Source of the DNA: Burkholderiaceae bacterium
GTDB taxonomy: Bacteria; Pseudomonadota; Gammaproteobacteria; Burkholderiales; Burkholderiaceae_C
Length of the DNA stretch: 9,485 nt
Direction of reading: 5' to 3'
Assembly (NCBI GenBank): GCA_023262365.1
Contig: JALRBF010000141.1
Span: forward strand, 1 to 9,485
Shown piece by piece: positions 1-8,086 of the stretch. Made by a program: the position numbers and the translations under genes. The stretch's first letter is position 1. Each line of letters starts with the position of its first letter. Below the pieces are notes generated by a model. It did not search any database, had not been told where the DNA came from, and was given only the letters and a program-made list of their open reading frames with translations.

Positions 1-1233
1 GAAGACTTTGACCAGCGCATCATTGATTTCGTCATCGGCGAGTTCAAAAAAGACCAAGGGGTTGACTTAAGTAACGACGTGCTGGCGTTGCAGCGCCTGA
101 AAGAAGCCGCTGAAAAAGCCAAAATCGAACTCTCCAACAGCACCCAAACCGACCTCAACCTGCCCTACATCACGGCTGACGCGTCGGGCCCCAAACACCT
201 GAACATCAAGCTCACCCGTGCCAAGCTCGAGAGCCTGGTGGACGAGTTGATTGAGCGCACCATTGCGCCGTGCCGCACCGCGATTCAAGACGCCGGCGTA
301 TCGGCCAGCGACATTCATGACGTGATCTTGGTCGGCGGCATGTCACGCATGCCCAAGGTGCAAGAAAAGGTCAAGGCGTTTTTTGGTAAAGAGCCGCGCC
401 GTGACGTGAACCCCGACGAGGCCGTTGCCGTGGGCGCGGCGGTGCAGGGGCAGGTGTTGGCCGGCGACCGATCCGATGTGTTGCTGCTTGACGTGACACC
501 GCTGTCGCTGGGCATTGAAACCCTGGGCGGCGTGATGACCAAAATGATTGAGAAGAACACCACCATCCCCACCAAGTTCAGCCAGGTGTTCTCCACCGCC
601 GATGACAACCAAGCGGCCGTGACCATCAAGGTGTTTCAAGGTGAGCGCGAGCTGGCCTCGGGCAACAAGCTGCTGGGCGAGTTCAACCTTGAAGGGATTC
701 CGCCGGCCGGCCGCGGTGTGCCGCAAATTGAAGTCACGTTTGATATCGACGCCAACGGCATCTTGCACGTCAACGCCAAAGACAAGGGCACCGGCAAGGA
801 GAACAAAATCACCATCAAAGCCAACTCGGGCCTGTCAGACGCCGAGGTGGAGAAAATGGTCAAAGAGGCCGAGCAGTACGCCGCCGAGGACCGTGCCAAG
901 GTGGAATTGGTGCAGGCCAAAAACCAGGCCGAGTCGCTGGTCAACAGCGTGCGCAAGAGCTTGACCGAGCATGGCGATTCGCTGGAGGCGGCAGAGAAAG
1001 AAGCCATTGAAAAGGCCACCACCGAGCTTGAAGAAGCCGCCAAGGGCGAGGACAAGGCGCTGATCGACGACAAGAGCAATGCCTTGATGACGGCCAGCCA
1101 AAAGCTAGGGGAAAAAATGTACGCATCGGAGCAGGCCGCGGCGGGGGCCAGCGAGTCGCCCGCCGGGGCCAGCGCCGCGGCTGACGACAACGTGGTCGAT
1201 GCCGAAGTTAAGGAAGTTAAAAAAGACGCCTAA
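1..1233 (+). CDS. dnaK: Molecular chaperone DnaK (Hsp70), 3' part
   Basis: ATP-dependent cytoplasmic Hsp70 chaperone that binds exposed hydrophobic peptides and works with DnaJ and GrpE. The frame is open from base 1 and has no start here, so the gene is cut by the window edge; 410 residues are present, beginning at the equivalent of about E. coli residue 230 (GEDFD region of the ATPase domain). Visible in order: the rest of the nucleotide-binding domain with [11 protein letters not shown] (about local 103-113) and [13 protein letters not shown]; the interdomain linker VLLLDVTPL (local 160-168); the beta substrate-binding domain (about 165-278); and the helical lid with a low-complexity Ala/Ser/Gly tail ending in [15 protein letters not shown]. 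Ala200 and Val207 match the E. coli cleft residues A429 and V436, while the M404 position is Leu175. dnaJ follows after 21 bp. The promoter, presumably heat-shock controlled, lies outside. Identification is essentially certain. Confidence 0.98.
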   Translation, partial: EDFDQRIIDFVIGEFKKDQGVDLSNDVLALQRLKEAAEKAKIELSNSTQTDLNLPYITADASGPKHLNIKLTRAKLESLVDELIERTIAPCRTAIQDAGVSASDIHDVILVGGMSRMPKVQEKVKAFFGKEPRRDVNPDEAVAVGAAVQGQVLAGDRSDVLLLDVTPLSLGIETLGGVMTKMIEKNTTIPTKFSQVFSTADDNQAAVTIKVFQGERELASGNKLLGEFNLEGIPPAGRGVPQIEVTFDIDANGILHVNAKDKGTGKENKITIKANSGLSDAEVEKMVKEAEQYAAEDRAKVELVQAKNQAESLVNSVRKSLTEHGDSLEAAEKEAIEKATTELEEAAKGEDKALIDDKSNALMTASQKLGEKMYASEQAAAGASESPAGASAAADDNVVDAEVKEVKKDA

Positions 1234-1254
1234 CCCACCAGGTTGCACCCCCTC

Positions 1255-2382
1255 ATGGCAAAAAAAGACTTTTACGACGCGCTGGGCGTTCCCAAAAACG
1301 CCAGCGACGATGAAATCAAAAAGGCGTATCGCAAGCTCGCGATGAAGTACCACCCTGACCGCAATCAGGGCAGTGCCGACGCCGAGACGCGTTTCAAAGA
1401 AGTCAAGGAAGCCTACGAGATATTGTCTGACGGTCAAAAACGCGCCGCGTACGATCAGTTTGGGCACGCCGGGGTGGACCCCAACATGCAAGGAGGGGCC
1501 AGCGGCGCGGGGTTTGGCGATGCCTTTGGCGGCGCGTTTGGCGATATTTTTAGCGACATCTTTGGTGGCGGCGGCGGGCGCCGTGGCGGGGCGCAGGCGC
1601 ATCGCGGCGGCGATTTGTCTTATGCCATGGAGGTAACGCTTGAAGAGGCCGCCAGCGGCAAGGATGCGCAAATTCGTATCCCGTCGTGGGAGGGCTGTGA
1701 GACCTGCGGCGGCAGTGGCGCCAGCCCGGGCACCGAAGTCAAGAGCTGCGGCACATGCCAAGGCGCCGGGGTGGTGCAAATGCGCCAAGGGTTTTTTAGT
1801 GTGCAACAAACTTGCCCGCACTGCCGTGGCACGGGCAAGGTGGTGCCGCACCCGTGCGGCAGCTGCCATGGTCAAGGGCAAATCAAAAAACAAAAAACGC
1901 TAGAGGTCAAAATTCCCGCGGGCATAGACAGCGGCATGCGGATTCGCAGCGCCGGCAACGGCGAGCCGGGCCAACGTGGCGGGCCACCGGGTGATTTGTT
2001 TATTGAAATTCGTCTGCGCAAGCACGATTTGTTTGAGCGCGACGGCGACGACTTGCACTGCGAGGTGCCGGTGCCAGTGACCACGGCAGCACTCGGTGGC
2101 GAAATTCAGGTGCCCACCTTGGGGGGCAAGGCCAGCATTGACATTCCCGAGGGCACACAGCACGGCAAGGTGTTTCGGCTACGCAGCAAAGGTATTCGGG
2201 GCCTGCGCTCGAGCATTGCGGGGGATTTGTACTGCCACATCGCGGTGGAAACCCCAGTCAAACTCACCGAGGTGCAGCGCGACTTGCTGCAACAACTTGA
2301 AGCCACCTTTAAAGAGGGTGGCACCAAGCACAGCCCCAACGACAAGGGCTGGTTTGAAAAAGCCAAGGCGTTTTTTAGTTGA
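1255..2382 (+). CDS. dnaJ: Co-chaperone DnaJ (Hsp40, type I)
   Basis: Hsp40 partner that delivers unfolded clients to DnaK and stimulates its ATPase. The 375-residue product is close to the 376 of E. coli DnaJ. The J domain spans about residues 1-70 with the essential HPD at 33-35. A Gly/Phe-rich region (about 80-112) contains two DIF motifs (97-103). Four zinc-binding CxxCxGxG motifs lie at 148, 165, 187 and 201 ([32 protein letters not shown]). C-terminal client-binding beta domains follow, ending in [11 protein letters not shown] chose the ATG at 1255 because it gives the family-typical N-terminus [12 protein letters not shown]; an in-frame TTG at 1243 adds four unneeded residues. Only a weak AGG (1240-1242) precedes it, so translation may rely on coupling to dnaK, 21 bp upstream. 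The stop overlaps the start of the next gene. All key residues are intact. Confidence 0.98.
   Translation: MAKKDFYDALGVPKNASDDEIKKAYRKLAMKYHPDRNQGSADAETRFKEVKEAYEILSDGQKRAAYDQFGHAGVDPNMQGGASGAGFGDAFGGAFGDIFSDIFGGGGGRRGGAQAHRGGDLSYAMEVTLEEAASGKDAQIRIPSWEGCETCGGSGASPGTEVKSCGTCQGAGVVQMRQGFFSVQQTCPHCRGTGKVVPHPCGSCHGQGQIKKQKTLEVKIPAGIDSGMRIRSAGNGEPGQRGGPPGDLFIEIRLRKHDLFERDGDDLHCEVPVPVTTAALGGEIQVPTLGGKASIDIPEGTQHGKVFRLRSKGIRGLRSSIAGDLYCHIAVETPVKLTEVQRDLLQQLEATFKEGGTKHSPNDKGWFEKAKAFFS
2365..2382 (+). promoter_or_regulatory. Translational coupling site, dnaJ stop / transglycosylase TTG start
   Basis: AAGG at 2365-2368 lies 10 nt before a TTG start (2379-2381) that shares bases with the dnaJ TGA (2380-2382). 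An in-frame TAG immediately upstream (2376-2378) makes this the earliest possible start for the transglycosylase, so the overlap is not an annotation artefact. A non-ATG start at a stop overlap usually indicates re-initiation by ribosomes finishing the upstream gene; that is an inference here. Confidence 0.75.
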
Positions 2383-3587
2383 AGCACACCGCCGCGCTGG
2401 CCCAATGCGGCGCTTGGCTGCTTGGTCTGGCGTGCACCGCCGCCACCGCTACCACACCGGCCACGCAACAGTGTCTGGCGCAGTTGCGCCCGGTGGCGCT
2501 GGCGGCCAAGGTGCAACCGGCGTGGTTTGACCGCCTCACCCAAGGCCTAACGCTGCAAGCGCCGCTGGTGCAGCGGCTTGATGAGCAGCCCGAGTTCACC
2601 ACCCCGATTTGGGATTATTTGGCGGTGCTGGTTGACGCCCAGCGCGTGGACGATGGCGTGCAGCGTTTGGCCACCTTCGCCAGCACCCTGGCCGAGGTGC
2701 AACAACGGTTTGGTGTGGACCCAGCCACGGTGGTGGCGGTGTGGGGCATTGAGAGCGACTACGGGCGACGCGTGGGCACGCGCCCGGTGGTGGAATCGCT
2801 ATTGACGCTCAGCTGCATGGGGCGCAGGCAAGGTTATTTTCGAACCGAGTTGTTCGCTGCCATGCGTGTGCTGCAAACCGAGGCGTTTGCCCCCGAACGA
2901 ATGACGGGGTCGTGGGCGGGCGCATTTGGTCAAACGCAGTTCATGCCCAGTACGTACGAGCGGCTGGCGGTGGACGGTGATGGCGATGGCAAGGCCAATT
3001 TGGTGGAATCGGCGCCGGACGCGTTGGCGTCGACCGCGCATTTTTTAAAGGACGCGGGTTGGCAGCCAGGCCAACCTTGGGGCATTGAGGTTTCGGTCCC
3101 GGCGGGGCGCACGTTACGTGATGGGCGCCGGTGGCGTCGGCCACTTCAAGCGTGGGCACAAGACGGGGTACAACCCGTAACTGGGGCAAGTTGGCGCGAA
3201 GTGGCGCCGCAACTCTCAGCGCAAACCCCAGCGGCTTTGCTGCGTCCAGCAGGCGATCAAGGGCCCGCGTGGTTGGTGTTTGCCAACTTTCATGCGCTGT
3301 ACCGATACAACGCCGCCGAGAGTTATGCCCTTGCGCTGGGCTTGCTAAGCGACGCGCTACAAAACCGTCCGCCGCTGCGCGCCACATGGCCCACAGACGA
3401 CCTGGGCTTGTCTCGCGCACAACGCCGTGAGCTGCAAACGCTGCTCACGCTTCGGGGACACGACATTGGCGCCATTGATGGCGCCTTAGGCAAGCGCAGC
3501 CGGCAAGCCATTCGCGCCGAGCAGCAGCGCTTGGGCCTGCCCGTGACGGGGCGCGCCGGCCAGCGTTTGCTGCGCGCCCTGCGCTAA
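2379..3587 (+). CDS. Exported MltB-family lytic murein transglycosylase with PG-binding domain
   Basis: Predicted periplasmic enzyme that cleaves the MurNAc-GlcNAc bond of peptidoglycan non-hydrolytically, forming 1,6-anhydro-MurNAc ends. The 402 residues show a Sec-type signal (Lys2, hydrophobic stretch about 5-24), an SLT_2/MltB catalytic domain (about 30-330) and a peptidoglycan_binding_1 domain (about 340-402, [17 protein letters not shown]...[10 protein letters not shown]). The catalytic Glu is E125 in [22 protein letters not shown] (181-193) is the family substrate-cleft motif, and [10 protein letters not shown] (199-208) resembles the Ca-binding EF-hand-like loop of Slt35. The start is TTG at 2379: the frame is closed by TAG at 2376-2378, and every later start would lose the signal peptide. 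The start overlaps the dnaJ stop as TTGA, with AAGG at 2365-2368 as ribosome binding site, implying co-translation with dnaKJ. A Cys at 19 lacks a proper lipobox, so a soluble form is likelier than a lipoprotein. The exact subclass is not settled. Confidence 0.93.
   Translation: MKHTAALAQCGAWLLGLACTAATATTPATQQCLAQLRPVALAAKVQPAWFDRLTQGLTLQAPLVQRLDEQPEFTTPIWDYLAVLVDAQRVDDGVQRLATFASTLAEVQQRFGVDPATVVAVWGIESDYGRRVGTRPVVESLLTLSCMGRRQGYFRTELFAAMRVLQTEAFAPERMTGSWAGAFGQTQFMPSTYERLAVDGDGDGKANLVESAPDALASTAHFLKDAGWQPGQPWGIEVSVPAGRTLRDGRRWRRPLQAWAQDGVQPVTGASWREVAPQLSAQTPAALLRPAGDQGPAWLVFANFHALYRYNAAESYALALGLLSDALQNRPPLRATWPTDDLGLSRAQRRELQTLLTLRGHDIGAIDGALGKRSRQAIRAEQQRLGLPVTGRAGQRLLRALR
3584..3587. other. 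Convergent 4-bp overlap of two stop codons
   Basis: The transglycosylase stop TAA (3585-3587, plus strand) and the NMO-like gene stop TAG (3584-3586, minus strand) share bases. GCGC-TAAA-GCGC (3582-3592 region) is a tiny inverted repeat over both stops, but it has a 4-nt loop and no T tract on either side. No standard intrinsic terminator fits between the two operons. Confidence 0.8.
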
Positions 3588-4543
3588 AGCGCCAACGCGG
3601 CGCGCGCCTGCGCGTACTCGCGCTTGAGCTGCGCCACCCAAGCGGCGGTGGACTGCACTTTGTTGATGACGCCTATGCCTTGACCACAACCCCAAATGTC
3701 TTTCCATGCCTTTTGCGCGCCGGCGCCAAAATTCATGGCACTGGGGTCGCTTTGAGGTAAGTTGCTGGGATCAAGCCCCGCTTGCACAATGCTGGGGGCG
3801 AGGTAATTGCCGTGCACGCCGGTAAAAAGGTTGGAGTACACAATGTCGTCGCTGGTGGCATCGACCACACAGGCCTTGTAGGCATCACTGGCGCGGGCCT
3901 CTTCGGTGGCAATAAACGGCGAACCGATGTAAGCAAAGTCTGCCCCCGCGGCTTGCGCGGCCAACACCGCCCCACCGGTGGCGATGCTGCCGCTGAGAGC
4001 CACGGGCCCGTTGAACCACTGACGAATTTCTTGCACCAACGCAAACGGGCTTTTGGTGCCGGCGTGGCCACCGGCACCAGCGGCCACGGCAATCAGGCCG
4101 TCGGCGCCTTTTTCTATGGCCTTTTGCGCAAATCGGTTGTTGATGATGTCGTGCAACACCACGCCGCCGTAGCTGTGCGCGGCTTGGTTAATCTCCTCAC
4201 GCGCACCCAAGCTGGTGATGATGATGGGCACTTGGTACTTGACGCATAAGGCCATGTCGGCCTCCATGCGGTCGTTGCTTTTGTGCACGATCTGGTTGAT
4301 GGCAAAAGGCGCAGCTGGCGCCTCGGGGTGGGCGCGGTCGTGCGCGGCCAAGGCCTCGGTGATCTCGTGCAGCCATTCGTCGAGTTGGCTTTGCGGCCTG
4401 GCGTTGAGTGCAGGCATGGCACCCACCACGCCGGCACAGCATTGGGCAATCACCAGTTTGGGGTGGCTGATGATGAATAACGGCGACCCAATGACGGGAA
4501 ACGGCACGCGTGCGAGCGCCCCAGGAAGTTGGCGCGCGGTCAC
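3584..4543 (-). CDS. Nitronate monooxygenase / 2-nitropropane dioxygenase-family flavoprotein
   Basis: FMN-binding TIM-barrel protein of the NMO family (PF03060), which includes nitronate monooxygenases, NADH:quinone reductases and the enoyl-ACP reductase FabK. At 319 residues it is normal or slightly short for the family. Barrel and FMN signatures include INQIVH (82-87), IIITSLGA (107-114), the phosphate-loop region AAGAGGHAGTKSPFALVQEI (154-173) with the conserved GGHAG His160, ALSGSIATGGAVLAAQAAGADFAYIGSPF (182-210) and IATEEA (211-216). The N-terminus reads FPVIGSPLFIIS rather than the Gly-rich MQGGM-type motif of better-known members. The GTG start (4541-4543) overlaps the stop of the upstream acyl-CoA dehydrogenase as GTGA; the next in-frame ATG is at residue 43, inside the fold. 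The TAG stop overlaps the stop of the convergent transglycosylase gene. Operon context suggests acyl-CoA or organic-acid metabolism. Family is confident; substrate is unknown, and nitronate itself is doubtful. Confidence 0.9.
   Translation of the reverse strand: MTARQLPGALARVPFPVIGSPLFIISHPKLVIAQCCAGVVGAMPALNARPQSQLDEWLHEITEALAAHDRAHPEAPAAPFAINQIVHKSNDRMEADMALCVKYQVPIIITSLGAREEINQAAHSYGGVVLHDIINNRFAQKAIEKGADGLIAVAAGAGGHAGTKSPFALVQEIRQWFNGPVALSGSIATGGAVLAAQAAGADFAYIGSPFIATEEARASDAYKACVVDATSDDIVYSNLFTGVHGNYLAPSIVQAGLDPSNLPQSDPSAMNFGAGAQKAWKDIWGCGQGIGVINKVQSTAAWVAQLKREYAQARAALAL
4540..4543 (-). promoter_or_regulatory. GTGA stop/start overlap, acyl-CoA dehydrogenase to NMO-like gene
   Basis: On the minus strand the four bases read GTGA: GTG begins the NMO-like gene and TGA ends the dehydrogenase. 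The region before it carries only a weak purine stretch (GAAG), so translation of the second gene probably depends on ribosomes terminating on the first. This ties the amounts of the two flavoproteins together. Confidence 0.75.
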
Positions 4544-6339
4544 AGCGCTTCAACCGGCATGGCGTTGGTGCTGTGGGCGCCTTGCGTGACTTCGGTGCAC
4601 CACGCCTGGCAACGCGGCAGCAGATGCTCTGCATAAAACCGCGCGGTATGGATTTTGGCTTGCAAAAAAGTGGCCCCCAGGTCGGCGTCGTTGTTGGCCA
4701 ACGCGGCTTGCGCCGCCAACAAGGCCCGCGCCATTTGCCAGCCCGCCATCAGGCAGCCAGCCAGCATCAAATACGGCACGCTGCCAGCAAACGCGGCGTT
4801 GGGTGCCGCTTTGCCCTGACTCACCAAAAAATCCACAGCGTGCACAAAGGCCTCGCGTGCGTGCTGCAACTGCGTGGCCATGGCCACGGCGTCGGGCGAG
4901 CCGTTATTACGCAAGTCGCTTTCGGTGTGGGCAATTTGCTCGGCCAGGGCGCGCGCGGTGGCCCCACCGTCGCGCAGGGTTTTGCGACCCAGCAAATCGT
5001 TGGCCTGTATTGCCGTGGTGCCTTCGTAAATCGGCAAAATGCGCGCGTCGCGGTAGTGCTGGGCGGCGCCGGTTTCTTCAATAAAGCCCATGCCACCATG
5101 AACCTGCACACCCAGTGATGTCACCTCTAGGCTCATCTCGGTGCTGAACCCCTTAACCAGAGGCACCATGAATTCGTAGAACGTTTGGTTGGCACGGCGT
5201 ACCGCTGCGTCGTCGTGCGCGTGGGCCACGTCAAACGCGCCAGCGGCGGTCAGCGCCATGGCCCGACAACCTTCGGTGAGGGCGCGCATGGTCATGAGCA
5301 TGCGCTTGATGTCGGGGTGGTGGATGATGGCCACCGGGGCATGAGCCGAGCCATCCACCGGGCGGCTTTGCACGCGGTCGCGCGCATAGCCAACAGCCTG
5401 CTGGTAGGCACGCTCGGCAATGGCAATGCCTTGCACGCCCACAGCAAAGCGCGCCGCGTTCATCATGATGAACATGTACTCTAGGCCACGGTTTTCTTCA
5501 CCCACCAAGTAGCCCACGGCGCCGCCCTCGTCACCGTATTGCAGCACCGCGGTGGGGCTGGCCTTGATGCCCAGTTTGTGCTCGATGCTGACGCAGCGTA
5601 CATCGTTGCGTTGGCCCAGGCTGCCGTCGTCGTTGACCAAAACCTTGGGCACCACAAACAAGCTGATGCCCTTAACCCCTTCGGGCGCGCCACTGACGCG
5701 CGCGAGCACCAGGTGCACGATGTTGTCGGTGTAGTCGTGTTCGCCGTAGGTGATGTAGATTTTGGTGCCAAACACGCGATAGGTGCCGTCGGTTTGGGGC
5801 TCGGCGCGCGAGCGCAGTGCAGCCAAATCGGAGCCGGCCTGGGGCTCGGTCAGGTTCATGGTGCCCGTCCACTCGCCGCTGACCAGCTTGGCGAGGTAGC
5901 GCTGCTTGATGTCGTCGCTGGCGGCGGTAAGCAACGCTTCAATGGCCCCGTCGGTAAGCAACGGGCACAAGGCAAAGCTGAGGTTGGCCGAGTTGAGCAT
6001 TTCGCTGCAGGCTGCAGCGATCACCTTGGGCAGCCCTTGGCCTCCGTAAGCCGCTGGATGCTGCAGGCTTTGCCAGCCGGCCGCGGCGTATTGCTGATAG
6101 GCGTCTTTGAACCCCGGGGGGGTTACCACGTCACCTTGATGCCAACGGCTGGGTTGCTGGTCACCCGGCCAGTTCAGTGGGGCAATGACTTCTTGGTTAA
6201 AGCGCGCGCACTCCTCAAGCACGGCCCGCGCGGTGTCTACCCCAGCCTCTTGGTACGCCGGCAGCGCCGCCAGCGAGGGCAAGTCGGCCACGTGGCGCAG
6301 GTTGAACATCATGTCTCGAACCGGGGCTTGGTAACTCAT
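4540..6339 (-). CDS. Acyl-CoA dehydrogenase, ~600-residue class with C-terminal extension
   Basis: FAD enzyme that introduces a 2,3-trans double bond into an acyl-CoA and passes electrons to ETF. The 599 residues exceed the ~380-400 of classical family members. Visible: an N-terminal leader MSYQAPVRDMMFNLRHVADL typical of this long class (AcylCoA_DH_N-like); a helical N-domain; the FAD/substrate motif MNLTEPQAGSD (161-171); a beta domain; the C-terminal helical domain with GVQVHGGMGFIEETG (410-424) and IYEGTTAIQANDLLGRK (437-453), whose Glu439 is the expected catalytic base; and an extra helical domain (about 470-585). The same architecture is often annotated DmdC (3-methylmercaptopropionyl-CoA dehydrogenase), but no DMSP genes are visible, so chain and substrate specificity are open. 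The ATG at 6339 has GGAG (6347-6350) 7 nt upstream. It lies 41 bp after etfA, its likely electron acceptor, and overlaps the NMO-like gene. Confidence 0.96.
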   Translation of the reverse strand: MSYQAPVRDMMFNLRHVADLPSLAALPAYQEAGVDTARAVLEECARFNQEVIAPLNWPGDQQPSRWHQGDVVTPPGFKDAYQQYAAAGWQSLQHPAAYGGQGLPKVIAAACSEMLNSANLSFALCPLLTDGAIEALLTAASDDIKQRYLAKLVSGEWTGTMNLTEPQAGSDLAALRSRAEPQTDGTYRVFGTKIYITYGEHDYTDNIVHLVLARVSGAPEGVKGISLFVVPKVLVNDDGSLGQRNDVRCVSIEHKLGIKASPTAVLQYGDEGGAVGYLVGEENRGLEYMFIMMNAARFAVGVQGIAIAERAYQQAVGYARDRVQSRPVDGSAHAPVAIIHHPDIKRMLMTMRALTEGCRAMALTAAGAFDVAHAHDDAAVRRANQTFYEFMVPLVKGFSTEMSLEVTSLGVQVHGGMGFIEETGAAQHYRDARILPIYEGTTAIQANDLLGRKTLRDGGATARALAEQIAHTESDLRNNGSPDAVAMATQLQHAREAFVHAVDFLVSQGKAAPNAAFAGSVPYLMLAGCLMAGWQMARALLAAQAALANNDADLGATFLQAKIHTARFYAEHLLPRCQAWCTEVTQGAHSTNAMPVEAL

Positions 6340-6380
6340 GGCAAGACTCCGCGCTTAAACGGCAAGCAAAAAGAATGAGG

Positions 6381-7313
6381 CTACAGGCGGTTGGTAAGTT
6401 CGGGCACGGCCTCGAACAAATCGGCCTCCAAGCCGTAGTCGGCCACGCCAAAAATGGGGGCTTCGGGGTCTTTGTTGATGGCCACGATGACCTTGCTGTC
6501 CTTCATGCCCGCCAAGTGTTGAATGGCACCACTGATGCCGCAGGCCACGTAGAGCTGGGGTGCGACGATTTTTCCGGTTTGGCCAACCTGCCAATCGTTG
6601 GGGGCGTAGCCGGCGTCCACCGCGGCGCGGCTGGCACCCACGGCAGCGCCGAGCTTGTCGGCCAGTGGAATCACCACTTCTTCGAATTTTTCTTGGCTGC
6701 CCAGCGCCCGTCCGCCCGAGACCACCACCTTGGCAGCGGTTAGGTCGGGGCGGTCGCTTTGCACCGCCTCGCTGCGCACAAAGCGCGACGATTGCGGCAA
6801 CTGCGCCACAGCCACCGACTCGACCGCGGCGCTGCCGCCTTCGGCGGCGGCGGCGTCAAAGGCGGTGGTGCGCACCGTAATCACTTGCACGGCGTCGCTG
6901 CTTTGCACGGTGGCCATGGCGTTGCCCGCGTAAATCGGCCGCTCGTAGGTGTCGGCGCTGTGCACGGCGGTGATGTCGGACAGCTGCGCCACGTCGAGCT
7001 TGGCGGCCACGCGGGGCGCGACGTTTTTGCCGTTGGCCGTGGCGGGCCACACCAAGTGGCTGTAGGCCGAGGCCACGGCCAGCACCTGCGCGGCCATGGG
7101 CTCGGCCAAGGCGTGGGCCAAGGCCTCATCGTCGGCGTGCAGCACTTTGCTGACGCCGGCGATGCGGGCGGCTTGTTCGGCCGCGCCCTGGGCGTGGTGC
7201 CCAGCCACCAGCACATGCACCTCACCGCCGCAGGCCGCAGCGGCACTGACCGCGTTGAGTGTGGCGGGCTTGATGGTTTGCTGATCGTGTTCGGCGACTA
7301 CCAGCGCTGTCAT
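6381..7313 (-). CDS. etfA: Electron transfer flavoprotein alpha subunit
   Basis: FAD-carrying subunit of the soluble EtfAB heterodimer, which takes electrons from acyl-CoA dehydrogenases and passes them to the membrane ETF:quinone oxidoreductase (not in this window). The 310 residues match bacterial and mitochondrial-type (group I) EtfA. The N-terminal domain (about 1-185) is variable; an Ala/Gly/Glu-rich linker at 152-163 is low complexity. The FAD domain is very well conserved: VVVSGGRALGS (196-206, with the family Arg202), AAVGASRAAVDAGYAPNDWQ (223-242), VGQTGKIVAPQLYVACGISG (243-262), AIQHLAGMKDSKVIVAINKD (263-282) and PEAPIFGVADYGL (283-295). The ATG at 7313 follows a good ribosome binding site (AGGA, 7323-7326). 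etfB ends 23 bp upstream and the dehydrogenase starts 41 bp downstream, all on one strand, so a single transcript is likely. Confidence 0.97.
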   Translation of the reverse strand: MTALVVAEHDQQTIKPATLNAVSAAAACGGEVHVLVAGHHAQGAAEQAARIAGVSKVLHADDEALAHALAEPMAAQVLAVASAYSHLVWPATANGKNVAPRVAAKLDVAQLSDITAVHSADTYERPIYAGNAMATVQSSDAVQVITVRTTAFDAAAAEGGSAAVESVAVAQLPQSSRFVRSEAVQSDRPDLTAAKVVVSGGRALGSQEKFEEVVIPLADKLGAAVGASRAAVDAGYAPNDWQVGQTGKIVAPQLYVACGISGAIQHLAGMKDSKVIVAINKDPEAPIFGVADYGLEADLFEAVPELTNRL

Positions 7314-7336
7314 GGCACGGTTTCCTTTGCGAAAAG

Positions 7337-8086
7337 TTAAATGACTTTGGCCTCGTTTTTGAGCTTGTCGACCAACGCGTCCACGTCAGCCACCATCACC
7401 CCGGCGCCACGCTGCGGCGGTTCGACCACTTTTAAGGTGCGCAGCCTGGGCTGCACGTCCACACCCAGTTCGTCGGGTGTTAAGGTATCCAAGGGTTTTT
7501 TCTTGGCCTTCATGATGTTGGGCAACGTGACGTAACGCGGCTCGTTGAGTCGCAAGTCGGTGGTCACCACCGCTGGCAGCGTCAGCGCCACCACTTCTTC
7601 ACCGCTGTCAACCTCGCGTTTGACTTCAACACCGCCGTCGGCCACGCTCACGGCTCCGGCAAAGGTGGCTTGTGGCCAATCGCACAGTGCAGCCAGCATT
7701 TGGCCGGTTTGGTTGCTGTCGTCGTCAATGGCTTGTTTGCCCATGATCACCAGCTCAACTTGCTCGCGCTGTGCCACCGCTTGCAGCAGTTTGGCCACGG
7801 CTAGGGGCTGCAACTCGGCGTCGGTTTGCACCAGCACCGCGCGGTCGGCACCGATGGCCATGGCGGTGCGCAGGGTTTCTTGGCACGCTTGCACGCCGCA
7901 CGAGACGGCAATCACCTCGGTGGCCACGCCTTTTTCTTTCAGTCGCACCGCCTCTTCTACCGCAATCTCGTCAAACGGGTTCATGCTCATTTTGACGTTG
8001 GCGATGTCCACCCCGGTTCCGTCGCTTTTGACGCGTACCTTAACGTTGTAGTCCACCACCCGCTTTACGGCTACCAACACCTTCAT
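7337..8086 (-). CDS. etfB: Electron transfer flavoprotein beta subunit
   Basis: AMP-binding partner of EtfA in the electron-transfer heterodimer. The 249 residues are standard for the family. Signatures: [20 protein letters not shown] at the N-terminus, [18 protein letters not shown] (34-51), the AMP-binding segment [20 protein letters not shown] (116-135), [20 protein letters not shown] (170-189) and [11 protein letters not shown] (190-200). The last two contain the recognition loop that docks onto dehydrogenases. The close match to the human ETF-beta loop places this with group I housekeeping ETFs rather than the bifurcating FixAB type. The ATG at 8086 has GGAG (8095-8098) 8 nt upstream. 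It is the first gene of the minus-strand operon etfB-etfA-acyl-CoA dehydrogenase-NMO. The 87-bp leader upstream holds a palindrome that may control the operon. Confidence 0.97.
   Translation of the reverse strand: MKVLVAVKRVVDYNVKVRVKSDGTGVDIANVKMSMNPFDEIAVEEAVRLKEKGVATEVIAVSCGVQACQETLRTAMAIGADRAVLVQTDAELQPLAVAKLLQAVAQREQVELVIMGKQAIDDDSNQTGQMLAALCDWPQATFAGAVSVADGGVEVKREVDSGEEVVALTLPAVVTTDLRLNEPRYVTLPNIMKAKKKPLDTLTPDELGVDVQPRLRTLKVVEPPQRGAGVMVADVDALVDKLKNEAKVI

Noticed and set aside
1243..1254. Upstream TTG start for dnaJ adding four residues
   Set aside because: The ATG at 1255 gives the standard DnaJ N-terminus and the extra MHPL has no family counterpart.
1105..1893. 262-codon minus-strand open frame across the dnaK-dnaJ junction
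   Set aside because: It is antisense to two certain genes, has low-complexity Ala/Arg/His composition with no recognisable domain, and is explained by GC-rich codon use.
2430..2440. Lipoprotein signal in the first transglycosylase (Cys19)
   Set aside because: The residues before the Cys read LGLA, with Gly at -3 instead of Leu/Val/Ile, so a type I signal peptide fits better.
3581..3592. Intrinsic terminator at the convergent stops
   Set aside because: The inverted repeat is only 4-5 bp with a tiny loop and lacks T tracts on either side.
5539..6378. 279-codon plus-strand open frame opposite the acyl-CoA dehydrogenase
   Set aside because: It mirrors the strongly conserved dehydrogenase on the other strand and has no domain pattern; a codon-bias shadow.
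6834..6848. GCCGCC-TTC-GGCGGC hairpin as a terminator or REP-like element
   Set aside because: It falls inside the Ala/Gly-rich linker of etfA, has no T tract and occurs once; GCC/GGC codon repetition explains it.
6759..7340. 193-codon plus-strand open frame opposite etfA
   Set aside because: It is rich in Gly/His/Val with no motif, and the opposite strand encodes an unmistakable EtfA.
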